A stretch of 64,000 nt of DNA from NCBI GenBank assembly GCA_905331475.1, contig CAJNYU010000165.1, positions 1 to 64,000 of the forward strand, in the 5' to 3' direction. Numbering within the stretch: position 1 is the first letter of the stretch; the number at the start of each line of letters is the position of its first letter. Positions 9,290-22,102 of the stretch are shown piece after piece. The translations under genes were made by a program, and so were the position numbers. The notes under the pieces were generated by a model. That model saw only the letters and a list, made by a program, of their open reading frames with translations, did no database searches and was not told where the DNA came from. The DNA is from Rotaria socialis (taxonomy: Eukaryota; Rotifera; Eurotatoria; Philodinida; Philodinidae).

Positions 9290-12200
9290 TTATTTTTTTC
9301 TTCGTCTTGATTTACCGGAATTAGTTGTAGATGTCGAACTAGCACTTGTAGTTGTCGGACTATTTATAGTTACTTCACTTGATTCAAGTTCATCAACTGA
9401 TAGGTCTTTAATTTCTTTAAGTTTCTGTTGACCATCAATAAAAAACATGAGATCACGTAATTGATCTTTCAGTTCATCGATTTCCTGTTAGACAAAAACA
9501 AAACACAAGTAAAAACTTTTGAAAAAAATAAGAATCTCGCACTTGATTTTTAGTTTTCATAGCAGTATCGAAGTCTTCTTTTAATTTTTGCATTTCAGTT
9601 TGAAAATAATTCTGATTTTGTCTTAATTGTTGGTTCATTAATCTTTCTTCGTCAAAATCATGTTGAAGTTTTGTTATTTTAGTTGAGGAACGTTTGTCTT
9701 GTTGTTGTTTGTCTTTTGCTATTACATCAAGTGTTGTTTGTAATTGTTGTGCATGTTCTTTTAATAATTTATTTGACTGTTCAAGCTCTTCGATTTTTCC
9801 ATGAGTTGCATCTTCAACAAATTGTAATTTATCTTCAAAAAAGCGTCGCTGAGATTCTAATTGACTTGTTAATAAATATGTATACTAAATTTAAATTTAA
9901 ACGACTTAGTTTTATCAGAATTCGTTTATTTTTATTTACTTCAAGTTCAATTGAATCAATTTTTTCTTGAGTTGTATCAGTTTTTGATGTACTTTCGGTA
10001 TAATCATCCTAAAACCAATGATAAATAATAACGAACCAAAAAAAAAACAGCTAGCTCGATTCTTACAATATCATAGGTATTAACACCTTCACCACGTAAT
10101 TCAACAAGTTTTCCATCGCTTTTATTTTGTATAAGTCGATGAACATAATTATCGCCAACATAATCCCAGACATGTTGCCGTTTTAAATCCATTGTATACG
10201 TATGTTGAGTTAATTCAAAGTGTCTAATACGAAATGGAATTTTATGATTAAATTAGAAAATCTCTAGAATGTTTAAAATCATTTCTATCATTTGACTGTG
10301 AGTAAGAGTTCCACAATACTTCGTCAACACTCGTTTTAGATCATGTTTGCAAAATAAAGGTCTGTTAACAAAAGATTTCAGTTACTAAGACTATCAACAA
10401 AGAGTATTCGTTGATGAATACTTTTCATTGTGAACTATGAAATTACACTTAATATATGTTGATTATGCCACATATTAATCGTTGTATATTACAATGGATA
10501 TGAAAGAATGACAGATGGGAAATTATTTCAAATACAATCGTGTATCATATAAATATTATAGCAAATTCCGATCTTGGTAGCATGTCTATTATGGTTTTTA
10601 TTGAATTGTTATCAAGATGTTTCTTCTTAGATCTATAGGAGTAGAATTACCGATTAGGAACACGATGGCGAGACTTTTTTCCTTACATTGACGATTTTTT
10701 TAAATAAAATATTGAATAGTCTCCTGGGAAATCATAACGGAAAAACGAGCATTAAGCTTTGTTTCTGGCACTTATTCGAAGAGTTTTCATTGTCTTAGAC
10801 AAAACATTGCAGAAAGTCGAACCAAGATATTATCGGTCGAATTTCTACTCTGAATAACAATCGAGAAATGTGTAAGTTGCCAATCTACTGTTTTATTTTT
10901 ATTCTTCTAAACTCTATTAAGAATTAAGCTTGTATGATGATGAATGCATACCCAAAAGCATGACCTTGTTTAAACCGACTACATCCAACATGTCCACAAA
11001 TTAAACAAATCCAAAGATCCTAAGAAATGTAAAAATATCTTATGTAAATATCAATACTATGATGATTTACTTCTTGTGAACCACATTCAAAACATGACTG
11101 ACCATCAATAACTTCCGGTGTTTGTACATAACGACATACAGGACAACTAAAAAGTTGTCAAATGAATCGAATATAAAAGTAAAACAAAAACAAATTACCA
11201 ACTATCACCCCATTTAACAAGACAATCACCATGAAAGGAATGATTGCATAGAATAGTTAATACTCCAGCAAGACTTTCATCCTAAATAAAACTAACTATA
11301 CATCAAAATGAATAAAAGTCACTAAATTACCATTCTTTCCAGACATATATAACAGGGTGGTAATTCTGTAAGACCAGGAATAGGACATGATCCTTCCTGC
11401 ATACAAAACTTTTTAATAGAGAATACTACATGAGTAGAAATAAATTACTTTAGCTGTACTCGTTATATCAACTTTTGTAACAAATGCTAAATGACAAACA
11501 CCTTTTTCAATTGAATTAAATTGACGATTATTGTAATAATCATAGAATTCATCAGCTTGTTTCTAAAAATAATATAATATGCAATTAAACACTAAAATCT
11601 AAGTAAAGCAAAGTCGAATTTTGATAATCAGACAACAACAGAAAAGCAAATCCTCATCTTCTTGGAAAATTTCAATACAACTCGACTAATCTATTCAAAT
11701 GTCTGCTTTCATTAAGTTACAATTTAGAAAAATCTACGACTTTTTTTATCATCATAAAATAAATCATACTTGAGCTTTGAATTTTATTAAACACATATAT
11801 TGATTTGGAGTTGGATCACGAATAATTCGCAAATATTCAATACCATCACTAAGAAAAATCATAATAGAAAACAAATTTTTTCTTTTAATTTTCAAATATC
11901 TTACTAAGCGGGATAGATAAATGCAATCAATTCCCTACAAGCTACATCAGCTGGAATAGCTAGCATAGCCAACATTTCACAACGTTTCGGTTCATTATTA
12001 GTTCCTAGTGCTTTACTGAAAATTAAAAAGAAAGATATTAATGAATCACAATTGATAAGTTTCATTTACTTGTCTTTATACAGATGTAGAATACCTCGTG
12101 TGATATCGACTAAATGATTACCACAATAAAATGGAATTTGTGAATCAGGAGTTGTTGATATATGAGTTGATATTTCAATGCCTTTTAGTAAAAGTAAATT

Positions 12201-12874
12201 TTATAAGGATTTAAATATTATATATTTTCTTTTGTAAATACTACGATTTGTATCATTGGTTGTTGTTGATACTTTTCGATTTTTTTTTGTCTTGTTTGTT
12301 ACTTTAGTTTCCGGTAAATCACTTATATCTGGAAAAGTTGGTTGTGTTGTTATATGTTTCTGAGATTCATCGGTAATTGATGATTTTGGTATAGCATCAG
12401 GTTCATTCGTATTTGAAGTATTCATGTCTTGTTCGTGCTGTTGTTGACGACGTTTTGACAAATCAAGATAAGTCATTTCAATAGCATCACTCATTACGTT
12501 AGATGACAGGGAACGATGATTCGGTAAAGTTAATTTATCTAAATTGAATATAATATCAAAATTAAAGAACATCAATCATTGATAACTAGCAATATTTCTA
12601 ATTACCGTCAAACACATAAGTTTCGACAAAGAGTTCGCGTGCTTCTCTTTGACCAGTACTAGCGGTTTTCACTGCAGGTATTTCTGTATTGTTCGTATTT
12701 GATGGTAGAATTGCTTTTGTTTCGTTGAAAGAAGCTTTAAACGAAAAAGAAGAATTCATATTAGTAGTTAAATAAAAGTAATCCATAATAAATACCTTCG
12801 TAAACAATATATTTAAGTGTTTCTAAATCTGATTCAAATGCATCATCGATCTCGAGACGAAGACAAATGACCAT
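9290..12874 (-). CDS. BRAP: BRCA1-associated protein (BRAP/IMP) homologue, RING E3 ubiquitin ligase
   Basis: Fifteen exons give 657 residues (human about 592): 12796-12874, 12606-12734, 12245-12538, 12070-12181, 11905-12015, 11770-11848, 11449-11562, 11331-11396, 11199-11281, 11071-11146, 10952-11019, 10067-10223, 9940-10008, 9543-9884, 9290-9484. Phases agree at every junction. Order: acidic/polar N-terminus; RRM-like BRAP2 domain ending [23 protein letters not shown] finger ([27 protein letters not shown]); UBP-type zinc finger ([21 protein letters not shown] and [11 protein letters not shown]); then [17 protein letters not shown], a long coiled coil from [11 protein letters not shown], and a basic tail GKSRRRKK. 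Zinc ligands are intact. In animals BRAP holds KSR inactive in Ras-MAPK signalling and retains nuclear-import cargo in the cytoplasm. Introns are 49-60 nt except a 728-nt one after the zinc finger. The poly-Ser/Thr/Asn third exon is the least certain. Confidence 0.95.
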
Positions 12875-13561
12875 TGGAATATGTAAGCAAAATATTTAAT
12901 GTTTCAATATTAACAAATAGTACTTTAATGCATGCGAATGCGAAATAAAAATAAAAATATATGCAATAAAGAAGGAAGAAAATATGTAAAGGCTTGCATA
13001 ACATGACGCATTATTGCGTTGATTGGGAGAATGTAATAACCATAGAACACTTACACTCAATAATGATTCATCGTGATAGGTGGCATTGTGAGACAATAAT
13101 ATGTAAATATTATTTAGCTCTTCAATTCTGATAATAACAAAGGGGAGAATCATCAAATCTATCTTAACAAAGATAAACAATTAAAATAAAACAATAAAGT
13201 CTGAGATGAGCATGATTGTTGAGAGAAAATGCCGAGAGCAGTAATTATAACAACATAATGTTGATGAGACAATATTTCCCTCTGTAGAGGCATTTTTCAT
13301 CGTTTATTACGGATAGTTTTTCGTTGATATGTTAGAATTTGAAATTTTAATTGGCAGAACTGTGCTTTATTCTTGATAATCTTTCGATTTGATTTGATTT
13401 GATTTGATTTAATATCATTATTCAGACTTTTTCGTAATGTTTTTTTAACTTTATTAAAATACAAAACCAACAATTTTTATCATATGAGGAGCTACAAAAA
13501 ATAAAACTTTTGAATTAATTGATGATCTATTTTAACTTTTGCTTCGAATTAATGATGATGT
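12875..13561. other. Intergenic between BRAP and the TIR gene
   Basis: AT-rich spacer holding the BRAP promoter side and the downstream side of the next minus-strand gene. It contains a short (GATTT)n run near 13387-13410. The minus-strand open frame at 12896-13180 has no supporting motif. Confidence 0.5.
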
Positions 13562-16329
13562 TCATACAATAATACAAGTACTAGACTTTCCTATTGATGC
13601 TTGAGGCGTAGAATTCGAAGTTTTCACGGTAGCCTTTTCATTCTTTGGTAGACCAGTAAGAGCATTCTTAAATCGACTGAAGATATATTCTTCAAGTTCT
13701 TCTCCTGAATAATTTTTAGCTTATCGTTTTTCATATTTGATAAATTTTTTTTTCGGATCAGTTTCTAGTTTCACAGCATATTCGTGCATTTCATGAACTG
13801 ATTGAAAATCAAATAGTTTTACAAGATTATCTGGAACTTTGTAACTACTAAACCATGAATGAATATCATCGATTGTCCACTGTTCAAGCGGCTTATTTAC
13901 ATTGAATGTAGTCGATTGGACTGTTTCGATTTCTTTTCGAATTCGCGTCGGTATACTATGTTGTTCCGTTGGTTCTGGTATTGCTTGCATTCGCACTATT
14001 TTAATGGTAGCTTCAATCGTTTTCAATAGTTCTTGAACTTTTTCGTCGTCAAGGTTTTTAGTGTTGCTTTTGAAACGAACATATTTCAATTCAGCAATAT
14101 GAATGTCTGAAGAATTTTAAAAATATCAATTAACTGAATTTTTTCATAGAAAAAAAAAATCGATAAAACATGAATTGTCCTATATCGAGTTTCAGATCCG
14201 TCGAATCCCTATTCGATCACTTTCGCTTTCTAGGGTATAGGATTATAGCTTTACGGGGAAAAAACACTGACAATGAATGCAGAAACTCAATCAAACGTAT
14301 ACCTGACTTCTAAGATAAATAGCTATTTTAGTTACATAAGTAGACTACGATGTGAAACAACTTCAAACTGTTTCTATTCGAGTGAGTTATATAATTAAAA
14401 CTTTAAATTGCATCAGTCAAAATAAGAAATAAAAACGACATACCAAGCCAATCACAATCACCTGGTTCACCAATATAGACAGGAATAATTTCTTTTTTCC
14501 GCTTGACTGCAAACGAAGCTTCTTTACGGCATGATTTACTGTTGAAATAATCTTGTGAGAGAAGACATAAGACCACGTATGATTGTTTTATACCATGAGC
14601 AATTTTTTCCCATAAATCTTCATTCGACGAAAGATGATCTCGATCGATCCAAATGCTAAAAAGATTTTCTTTTCTCGCCAATTCAGCAAGAATCTTATCA
14701 CAAAATTGATCATTAGCATGAGCATAGCTAATCATGATCATTGGTTTTTCACTTCCAGTATTAAACACTGATTGTTTATTTGTAATATCAACTTTTTTAT
14801 CATTTAATGTTTCACTAAGGTTGTAGAGAATACCATTAGCAGCTTTTCTCATGCTTTCCATCGAACGTGGCACATAGTCATCGACGGTCACTGTTTCACT
14901 ACTATCCATCGCTAAACTCTTAACAGTTTTGAAAAACTCTTCATTTTGCTGAAGCTTTGTTTTATAATGATCTTGAAATGAAATGCTTCATAAAATATTC
15001 AATAGTATCGTACATGTAAACTGTTCCCGTTGATTTTTCTGTACGGATGCACCTCGAAATTCGATGAACAATTTAACGAACAAGTCAATAGTCGATGTTA
15101 CATCAAGTTGTGGATCAGTTTCAGCGTGACTGAGAACATACTCAAGCGAGTGATCGTCTACTAACAATTTGGCTAGTACACCTAATGGTTCAGATATATG
15201 GAAGCCAACTCTATTTCGATGATTTTCTGTCTAAAAATGAATCCTAATTATTTAACAATCGAAAGTCATGAATATTATCTTGATTGATAACATTCCGGAT
15301 GAAAAAAAGTATTTGTTTTCAACGAGTGTATATTTGATTTTTTTCTCAATATCTCTTTCTTTTGAAATTTTTAAAACTCACCTCGGACGCTTCCATAGTA
15401 ATTTGCAATAATCGATTAAGAATTCTATTCATTCGTTTGTTATCTGAGCGAATTTGTTTCGGTGTAGAAAGTAGAGCAATCGCCATGGATATGAGAAGAT
15501 TATTAGTATCATTCAATGTATGACTATTATTGTTTTGAAAATTCTTGAGAATCGCAAGACCATCCAAACTGTTGATTTCAGCCGCTCCATTATCATGTCG
15601 AGATATATTATGAATAATGCCAATAAATGATAGAGTTGTTCCTTTTGAATTTATATCTATTAATGTCAAACATTCTAGTATAGCTTTGACTAGGCCAATG
15701 TCAAGAAGTCATGGCACAATAATTATCCGATCAGATAGACTACACAAGAATGATACGATTTTATCTACTGTATGCTTATCGTAAGTATTGGGGTTTATAT
15801 TAATTTGTACTCGTTTATACATGGCGCTTAATATATCAGTGTATCTACGTATAGTACTATCTGCAACCACCATTGGAGTATCTGCAAGCCTAAGACGAAG
15901 TAAATTTATAAGTACAGCGATTATATATCTATAGGCTTCTTTGTGTGATGTTTTTGTATGTTGATCATCTTTCAAATATGCACAAAATTGTGGTTTTGAG
16001 AGTAAGTCGAATAGTGCAAAGAAAATTTTGCGTAGGAGAATCAGTTCATCATCCATGTAAATGATTTTTCTAAATGCTGCTTCAATACGTTCAAGTAATG
16101 TGACAAGAGTTTGTAAATCCTTGCTATTAGTAAAAGTTATTTTGTCGACGATGTCAATCGACTGATTAAATAATGATACGGCTTGAGTAACAACGTCTTG
16201 ATGATTATCATTATTGCTCCAAATCTGTTGCACTTTGTTTAACAGTTGTTCTAATGCTGTATCAACGTCTGCTATTTCATCACTAGTTTTCAAAGATAAA
16301 TCGCCGAGAAATTCTTGAAGCGCTGCCAT
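13562..16329 (-). pseudogene. Helical repeat-TIR-SAM-like protein gene with two in-frame stop codons
   Basis: Exons 15382-16329, 15014-15230, 14444-14971 and 13562-14106 join in phase and would encode about 745 residues. The order is an N-terminal all-helical region; a TIR domain (KPMIMISYAH, then IWIDRDHLSS, then LSQDYF and CRKEASFAVKRKKEIIPVYI); a linker; and a SAM-like segment (PLEQWTIDDIHSWFSSYKV). The glutamate of CRKE aligns with the catalytic Glu of NAD-cleaving TIRs such as SARM1. Two stops interrupt the frame: TGA at 15709-15711 after IIIVP, and TAA at 13721-13723 after FIKYEKR. Protein-like sequence continues in the same frame after each, the last part ending CIIV. The third intron (14972-15013) is only 42 nt; if it is not removed a third stop appears. 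The ATG at 16327-16329 is the first in frame, although an upstream 5' exon is possible. It is probably a recent pseudogene; recoding or truncated products remain possible. Confidence 0.75.
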
Positions 16330-17589
16330 GTTGTTTTCCACGTTGGCAACTTCACTTGTCTTTTTATTTTCCGACACAACTACTTTACCGGGTTAATTTC
16401 AATTGATATTGTAAAACTAAATCTATAATCGAAACAAATCTGTTTAAAATTTGTTATAGTTTGACACGGAATCTCTAGACTGCTGCATATTGAGTAGTAG
16501 CATAAGTTTTGCGAATTTTTGTATTTCTGAATACTAGGCATTATTGTATATAAAAAAAAGTGCTATCTAAAACATCATGAATGATAAACTACGAACATCT
16601 CATTTTTCAATTCCAGTGTATGTTTAAAACTACTGAAATCTATAATACCCTCTCGTCTATTATTGTTGTTGATGCTGCTTAATTTTCCTCTAAGTAAGCA
16701 AGAAAAAGCTCCATTCATTTTCAAACATAGCATTAATTTTACGTTGTTTGTTGTTCGTGTAGAAACTTAAGCTCTTTTTTGGCTACTAAAAGCATTCGAT
16801 TGTTGTCAAGCAATCGAACGACAGCTATAGCAAGGCTCATTTAATTCAAATGAAGACAGAGTAGATGCCAATGCCAGTAGGTTTCCAAAGGATGAGTATA
16901 ATCCAATTATTTTTTATATTGATTCACATGAAATCTATGTTTTTCCATGATAAATTATAAATCAAGTTTGAAAAAACGTTTTTTTCTACTTCACAATTAC
17001 ATTTATATGATTATTGTGAAGAAAAACAAATAGTAACAACTAAATTCGTCAGCCAATGAACTCTTTCTATGTCTCTACTCTGAAAGTAAATAATACTCGC
17101 TTAGCTATAAAACGTATTCATCATGAAAAGTTCTTTGCCGATATTAATTCATGCTTTTGAGATTCATCAAATATTTTTGAAAATTTCGCCTTGACTTCGT
17201 ACCTAAGACAGTTCATTCTTTTTAAACACACTTTTTAATGACCAAAAGATTTCTTCTTTTATCAAAAAAAAATTATATATGTATAAACATGTTGCAGACA
17301 AGAAGAAAAAGAAAAGAACATATAATCATCGTTCTCGTTTAACAGTTGAAAGAAGAGAGATTAGAATAATAATAAAAAATTCATTTTTCCTGGATATAAT
17401 CACTCTACATTAATATATCTGTTCACCGGTTCATCTAATTTAAAAAAAAATTGTTTTATACTAATATCATCATCATTATGCGAGAAGAAGCATTGAACAA
17501 ATACATAATGAGATGACTTTAGAAATCGAAAATGAATGGAAGAGTAAAAGAAAGTTTAGATTTAGTCTATATCTGGCAATCGATAAGAT
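16330..17589. other. Intergenic between the TIR gene and the KH-domain gene
   Basis: AT-rich sequence with no supported gene. It holds the upstream region of the TIR gene and the 3' flank of the KH-domain gene. Confidence 0.55.
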
Positions 17590-20500
17590 TTAATCTTGAT
17601 TAATAATGACTGTTGATGTTTCTTGTTTATTTTCTTTCTCTTCATTTACATCAGTTGACTGATCGAACTAAAATAATAAAATTAATTCGTTTGTCTTTAA
17701 AAATGAAAAGTCTAACTTTAATAGTATTTTCGATTTGTAATGGTTTGACAATCAAATCTTTTTCCTTGTGATTACTATCATCGTTTAAATATGAAATAGA
17801 AGATGTATGAACTCTTGTTTTATTCGATCGATTTCTTCCAACAAGACGTTGCTGTTTTCTTGCAGCATTTTCTTCGTTTGCAATACGAATTTTGTCTAAT
17901 TTATCAATTAATGAATCAAATAATTGCTTTGATGCATCATCTAGTGCATGATAATATTGTTTTTGAATCCAAAATCCCTCATCTGTTGTACAATTAATTT
18001 CTTTTGTTTCAGGACATGATCGTTTTGATTTATGTCTCGGGGAATTCGATGAATAATGTGATGATGAAAAACTATCATATGGCTGATTTTGAGATTCACT
18101 CGGTGTTTTATTATGATCATGTAATTCTCCTCGACGTTTATCTGTTTTACGCGAAGCTGTTGTTGCTTGATGAGTAAAATCAAACGATGGTGGATTTTGA
18201 AAATTATATGATGGTTGTGGATAAGAATTATTATTGCCAAGATTCAACGATTTTGTAGTGAAACCTTAAGAATATGATAAAATAATAAGTATAATCCGTA
18301 GGAAATAAAAATTTGAAACACGATTTGATTGCTATGGTGCAATCAGAGAGAGAGAATGCTTCGTTTTACTTATTTTGGGAAATATTTTGTACTTAATTTT
18401 TTCGAATTACAAGAAGATAGTACCGTATAGATTAGGAAAAGGTGCGTTTGATAGAAAAAAAATGAGAGGTATGAATACCTGTTTCTTTGTTTGATCGACT
18501 TAATTGAGATGTTGTTGTTGAAGAATCAATATGAGGAGGAGCCAATTCGTGTAAATGAGGCGAATCTTGTACTGTATTATCACCTTGATTTGAATCAGGC
18601 ACTAGTACAGCACTATCATCTTCATTTCGTAAGAAACTACGTACTGTATCAATAGCAAAATGAAGATTTCGTGTTTGGTAAGCAGATAATATACATTCAA
18701 TATAACCATTTTCATTTGCTTGTCGACCAACAATCATATCACGTAAATGGCATTTTGTTTGAATACGTTTTAAATTCGAACCTCGTGTACCTAATTTATG
18801 AAATAGCAAATTATTAGAAAAATATTCATGTTTATCTATAGATTACCAATAATACGTGAAACACAATCACTTCGTATAAGAATAACTTGTTCTAAGATAT
18901 CATTACGATTACGATTGACAAAAGTACGCCCATGATAATTGTTGTAAGGCGATCGTCCTTGATAATTAGGTGGTGATGATCGATATGCCTGATTATCATT
19001 TTTTGGACGTTGATAATAATCATTGTCCTTACTAGCGGATTCACCATCAGCTAAAATAAATTTTGTTAATATAATTAAGTCGTTTTAAATTTGAAACAAA
19101 GTTTTCTTTCACCTTTATATAGTTGAGTTGGTACACCGAGCACATCATTGATAAAAGCAGCTATTTGTAGACAAGCATCAGTTAAATCTTCAGTTAATTC
19201 ACCAGTTATTGAAAGTTCATTGTGAACTTGCTTATCACCAAATTTAGGTAATTTAACAGGCTATAAATAGAAGAGAATATCGATAAGGATGATACTCTAT
19301 TTTGGTTTGGCAAACTTCATAGGATAGAAAATATTTGCTAATCATAAACAGTCAATAAAAACATTTTTTACAAGAGTAAGATTAGTAAATTTGCAATATA
19401 CTATTCATTCTCTACGGATTTTTGTTTGTTACTTTTCCTCTCATGTATATTGAACATGTAGTTAATTAAATAATCAATAATCTGGTCTCGTTCGTTTACT
19501 GTTGTATTGGAACCACCAGTATCATTGTGGAGTGCCTCGGATTTTCTTAAGGTTGACTCTCAGTTATGGAATTTACTATACTCATTAGTTTGTATGTATC
19601 TTACATTTAGAACGACAACATTCAAACGTTGCTGCAATGATCCAGCAAAGAAATTCCAATTTTCTAAAAAGAAAAAGATATTTTTCCACCATTGAAATTA
19701 AGACAACAAAAGAATTCGTTTAATATTCACTTTTAAGAACTTCTTGTCCTTGATTCGAAATAAGCATAATAAAGGTAAATTGATGTTTACGTTCAAGTGG
19801 TTTAAATGCTAATTGTTCATGTTCGGTATCATTAGGTTTTTCGTGATTTATTGATGAATCAGGATTGATTGATGTTGAATCTTGAGAAGATTTTTCATCA
19901 TGTTTCTTACTCTCTAGAGACAAATTTTTAAGTTTGATGAAATTTTTTATCTATATGAACTTTACCAGTTGAAACTTCTATTGCTTGACTTTGTTCAGTA
20001 TTCGATGTAACTGATTTTTGTTCTTCCGTAATGGATGAATCAAGATTTACTGTCGCCACTAATGTTGACTCTGACGGAGAAGATGTATCAATAACTTCTT
20101 TGTCTAATAGAAAAATAAAGATTATTAAAAATTAATTGAAAATTTGTAATAATAAAAATTCACTCGATAAGACTTCTGTTTCCTGAGTCTGTTCAATATT
20201 AGATGTTAATTGTTGATTGTCATGTTCATTATGATCACGTTGCGTTGATCGATTTGATCGTTTAAACATTCGATTCATTGATTCAATTAGACATGTGCGT
20301 ACATTACTTTCTGTACCAAAGATCTTATATGAATGTTTTGTCGGTTGTTGATAACCAGGCTGAAAAAAATATCGATTAATATTATGAAATGAATATAGAA
20401 ATAAAAATATGCTTACAAATACGTTTACGTTAAACGCTTTAGCAAATGAATGTAAATTTGAATGTTCCTCTAAAAACCAACTTTAAAGAGAGCGATGTTT

Positions 20501-20822
20501 ATATTATTTGTTGAAATGTACCTTCATTTCGGCCGAATAAATTTTTTCTTTGTCGATTATCTGTTAAAAATCGTATGTTGCAAGCATTGACATCTGATAC
20601 TTGATAGTTATTATATTTTTTTATTAATCTATCACGATCATTTTGATCCGTTGCATATCGAATATCTTGCGGCATTGTTACCCGACGTGTTGAACTTTGT
20701 TCAGACGGAGTTGATTCATTTTCCTTACGTTTTTCAGATGATTGATTTTCATCGTTAGGTACAGTCGTTGTATTTTCAGAAGACACCGATATGTCGGTTG
20801 ATTGTTGTACAGGATCAGTCAT
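17590..20822 (-). CDS. Putative RNA-binding protein with three KH-like domains
   Basis: Eleven exons give 739 residues with consistent phases: 20522-20822, 20417-20469, 20164-20359, 19966-20103, 19731-19913, 19605-19663, 19113-19260, 18847-19050, 18479-18790, 17717-18264, 17590-17667. The clear KH domain spans the exon 8/9 junction: ILEQVILIRSDCVSRIIG, then the loop G-G-T-R-G, then SNLKRIQTKCHLRDMIVG and a final helix FAIDTVRSFL. Two earlier segments have the same strand-helix pattern without a normal GxxG loop: about residues 80-145 (LHSFAKAFNVNVF ... YKIFGTESNVRTCLIES) and about 275-355 (HQFTFIMLISNQGQEVL ... ELSITGELTEDLTDACLQIA). Ser/Thr/Gln/Asn-rich linkers and a polar C-terminus surround them. 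I cannot match it to a named family. Introns are about 50-60 nt, except 344 nt after exon 6, 214 nt before exon 10 and about 56 nt between exons 8 and 9. The start ATG opens a long uninterrupted exon and is the natural choice. Confidence 0.85.
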
Positions 20823-21546
20823 GATGAATGTAAACGATGAATAAAGAATGATATCTGATTATTATTGCCGTCTATTGAAGAGAAGCTAGAGAATGCTGGT
20901 TAAAAAGAAAAAAGAAGTTCGATGAAGAATGGAAATATTCCAAAACTATTTGAAGATATTTGATGACTATTCAGAATCTTTATTCTATTTGTTGAAGAAA
21001 GATAGACTATACTATCATCATAAGAGATATGTTTTTCTTTTCGGAGAAAGAAAATAAATACGTTAATCGCTAGATGGCACTGGCTTATACGAGAGAGCAA
21101 TCTATCTATGATATAATTCATATCGGTACCCATAGTATTTTAATCACACTAATCCGGTTTGGAAAAAAAATGAATAGACTATATGAGTTTAATGAAACGA
21201 AAGAAATATTCATCGATTAATAACTTATACAAATGAATAGATCCATCTCAGCTACGAACAAGGAAAAGAAACAGTTGCTATTCCCAAAAACATTGTTATA
21301 CCTTGAAACCTTTTTCCATCGAGAGTTTCAATCGAACTACGAAGAACGGTATTTCAATAGCAGCTTCAAAAGCAGGATAATAATTGTTTTTTTCTGACAA
21401 CTAACATGAAAATTAATGATGTCATTATTGAGCACTTACGAATAACGTTCATTATCAATCAAATATTTTACACTTCAGAAAACTAAAGCATGTTGTCGTC
21501 TTTGATTTTTTCGAGCTATTAAATCTGGAAATCAAAAGAATTTTGA

Positions 21547-21762
21547 CACGGATTAGAATCCGAATTTATTCAGGTTTTTAAGAATTTCTTAAGATATATT
21601 CTACTGCAACATCTTATAGAATCATTACATCTTATCTATGAAGAACAAAAGGAAGGTCGAAAATTTTATGCAAGAATTCTAGATGGATTTGATAGAAATA
21701 TCAAAGAATTATTTCTTGATTCAACATTATCGAATAATAGAAAAAATAGAAAAAAGAATTAA
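21547..21762 (+). pseudogene. Possible coding relic or isolated exon
   Basis: A plus-strand frame of about 70 codons reads as a charged, helical peptide containing HLIYEEQKEGRKFYARILD and ELFLDSTL before a stop. A good acceptor (TTTATTCAG) lies at 21,564-21,572. There is no start codon and no convincing upstream exon. The composition looks protein-like for this AT-rich DNA, but no family is recognised. It may be a fragment of a decayed gene. Confidence 0.3.
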
Positions 21763-22075
21763 AACAATAGGATCTATATCTAACTATGATTACAACAGGT
21801 AACAAACAAATTCAGACGATCAGAGCCGACTTGGTAAAAAAGATTTCTTTTATTATGAAAGAAACTTTCAATGAATATTTTTGGAGTTGGTTTATGATCC
21901 TTTTTATTTTGCTTCGGTATTTTGAATTACTGATACATCGATTTCATGAAGTACTTTTAAATTTTGCATTTGAACTTCAAATAGGTTTAAATTTGAGATG
22001 GATTTTATTCATATTCGTGTGTCACAGGAGCAATCCGGATTTCCATAGGACTGCATTGTCCAGATCAAATAGGCA

Positions 22076-22102
22076 CAATCGTATACGCTCCGTATACGAT
22101 TG
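22076..22102. repeat. Palindrome with CGTATACG arms
   Basis: CAATCGTATACG, then CTC, then CGTATACGATTG is a perfect 12-bp stem with a 3-base loop. It lies in a slightly GC-richer patch (22,020-22,130) that also has ATCCGGAT and GGATCCGG words, so it could be the centre of a small foldback element. Confidence 0.7.

Noticed and set aside
9683..9970. Plus-strand 95-codon frame
   Set aside because: Antisense shadow of the BRAP coiled-coil exons.
17803..18240. Open frames of 64 and 99 codons overlapping the KH gene
   Set aside because: Antisense or shifted shadows of exon 10 of that gene; composition is repetitive.
19507..19695. Plus-strand frame in an intron of the KH gene
   Set aside because: It spans an intron and part of an exon in antisense and carries no motif.
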